Shown here piece by piece: positions 63,864-64,000 of a stretch of DNA of 64,000 nucleotides. The translations under genes and the position numbers were made by a program. The stretch comes from Gammaproteobacteria bacterium. Lineage in GTDB: Bacteria > Pseudomonadota > Gammaproteobacteria > Thiotrichales > Thiotrichaceae. The notes under the pieces were generated by a model. The model ran no database searches and was not told where the DNA came from. It was given only the letters and a program-made list of their open reading frames with translations. Every line of letters begins with the position of its first letter. The first letter of the stretch is position 1. Location: positions 32,905-96,904 of the forward strand of contig JAHJJD010000044.1 in the NCBI GenBank assembly GCA_018822845.1, given 5' to 3'.

Positions 63864-64000
63864 TTAGCCGCCGAGTTGCTCTTCAGCCGTTACGGTCAGC
63901 ATGACTTCGCTGTTGTAGATGCCAGACTGGTCAGCCGCATCCGCAATGCCTTTGGAGAACAGGCTGATGGTAGCCTTGCCGGTTTCATCACCAGTCATGA
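63864..64000 (-). CDS. 3' end of an unidentified gene
   Basis: The last 45 or so codons of a minus-strand gene that continues past the window. The end reads KATISLFSKGIADAADQSG, then IYNSEVMLTVTAEEQLGG and stop. The alternating beta pattern suggests the last strands of an extracellular or pilin-like beta domain, but the fragment is too short to name. A strong terminator follows. Confidence 0.6.
   Translation of the reverse strand, partial: MTGDETGKATISLFSKGIADAADQSGIYNSEVMLTVTAEEQLGG

Overview
The window looks like a chromosomal segment of a filamentous, sulfur-oxidising, CO2-fixing gammaproteobacterium of the Thiothrix type. This is inferred from a putative sulfur-globule protein, a sulfide:quinone-oxidoreductase-family flavoprotein, a large DAB (DUF2309) inorganic-carbon uptake operon and gammaproteobacterial housekeeping genes (pilU, bioD, fumC, cmoM, glyQS, thiO, gpmI, lipA). 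No rRNA, tRNA or CRISPR array was recognised.

Layout. 1-7.6 kb: 3' part of pilU, bioD, a DUF2789 gene, fumC, an SQR-type flavoprotein abutting an mscS remnant, a YbfB-type MFS transporter and a DUF1566 secreted protein. 7.7-26.1 kb (minus strand): one tightly coupled operon, read nuoM-like A, dabA2, [inserted element], dabB2, dabA1, dabB1, nuoM-like B, nuoM-like C. Nearly all junctions overlap by 1-8 bp. 26.3-30.1 kb: an alpha/beta hydrolase and a CHAT protease. 30.4-32.6 kb: the putative sulfur-globule protein, a hicB with a stop-interrupted hicA, a dispersed repeat and an intact RelE/HigA-type pair. 32.7-35.2 kb: rtcB, a gene with an EEIQSDW motif, and a small basic ORF. 35.2-45.2 kb: exopolysaccharide genes (deacetylase, beta-propeller, polymerase/ligase, a glycosyltransferase joined to a Wzc-like tyrosine kinase, methyltransferase, glycosyltransferase). 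45.3-64 kb: cmoM, glyQS, DUF302, thiO, a ClC channel, a regulator/pseudokinase-like divergent pair, lemA plus a GIDE-like gene, a chalcone-isomerase-like gene, gpmI, two membrane-protein genes, lipA and the 3' end of an unidentified gene.

The most notable structure is at 17.15-21.35 kb. A roughly 4.2-kb segment bounded by ~55-bp inverted repeats sits exactly at the dabA2/dabB2 junction. It carries an AT-rich NACHT-HEAT-TOPRIM STAND ATPase (a likely anti-phage protein) and a DUF559 nuclease-like gene. The original end of dabA2 appears to have been moved to the end of the DUF559 gene, so the 8-bp coupling to dabB is kept. A 105-bp inverted pair of the same repeat lies in frame inside dabA2. I read this as a repeat family with a candidate dedicated nuclease that has delivered a defence gene into a carbon-uptake operon without breaking its reading frames.
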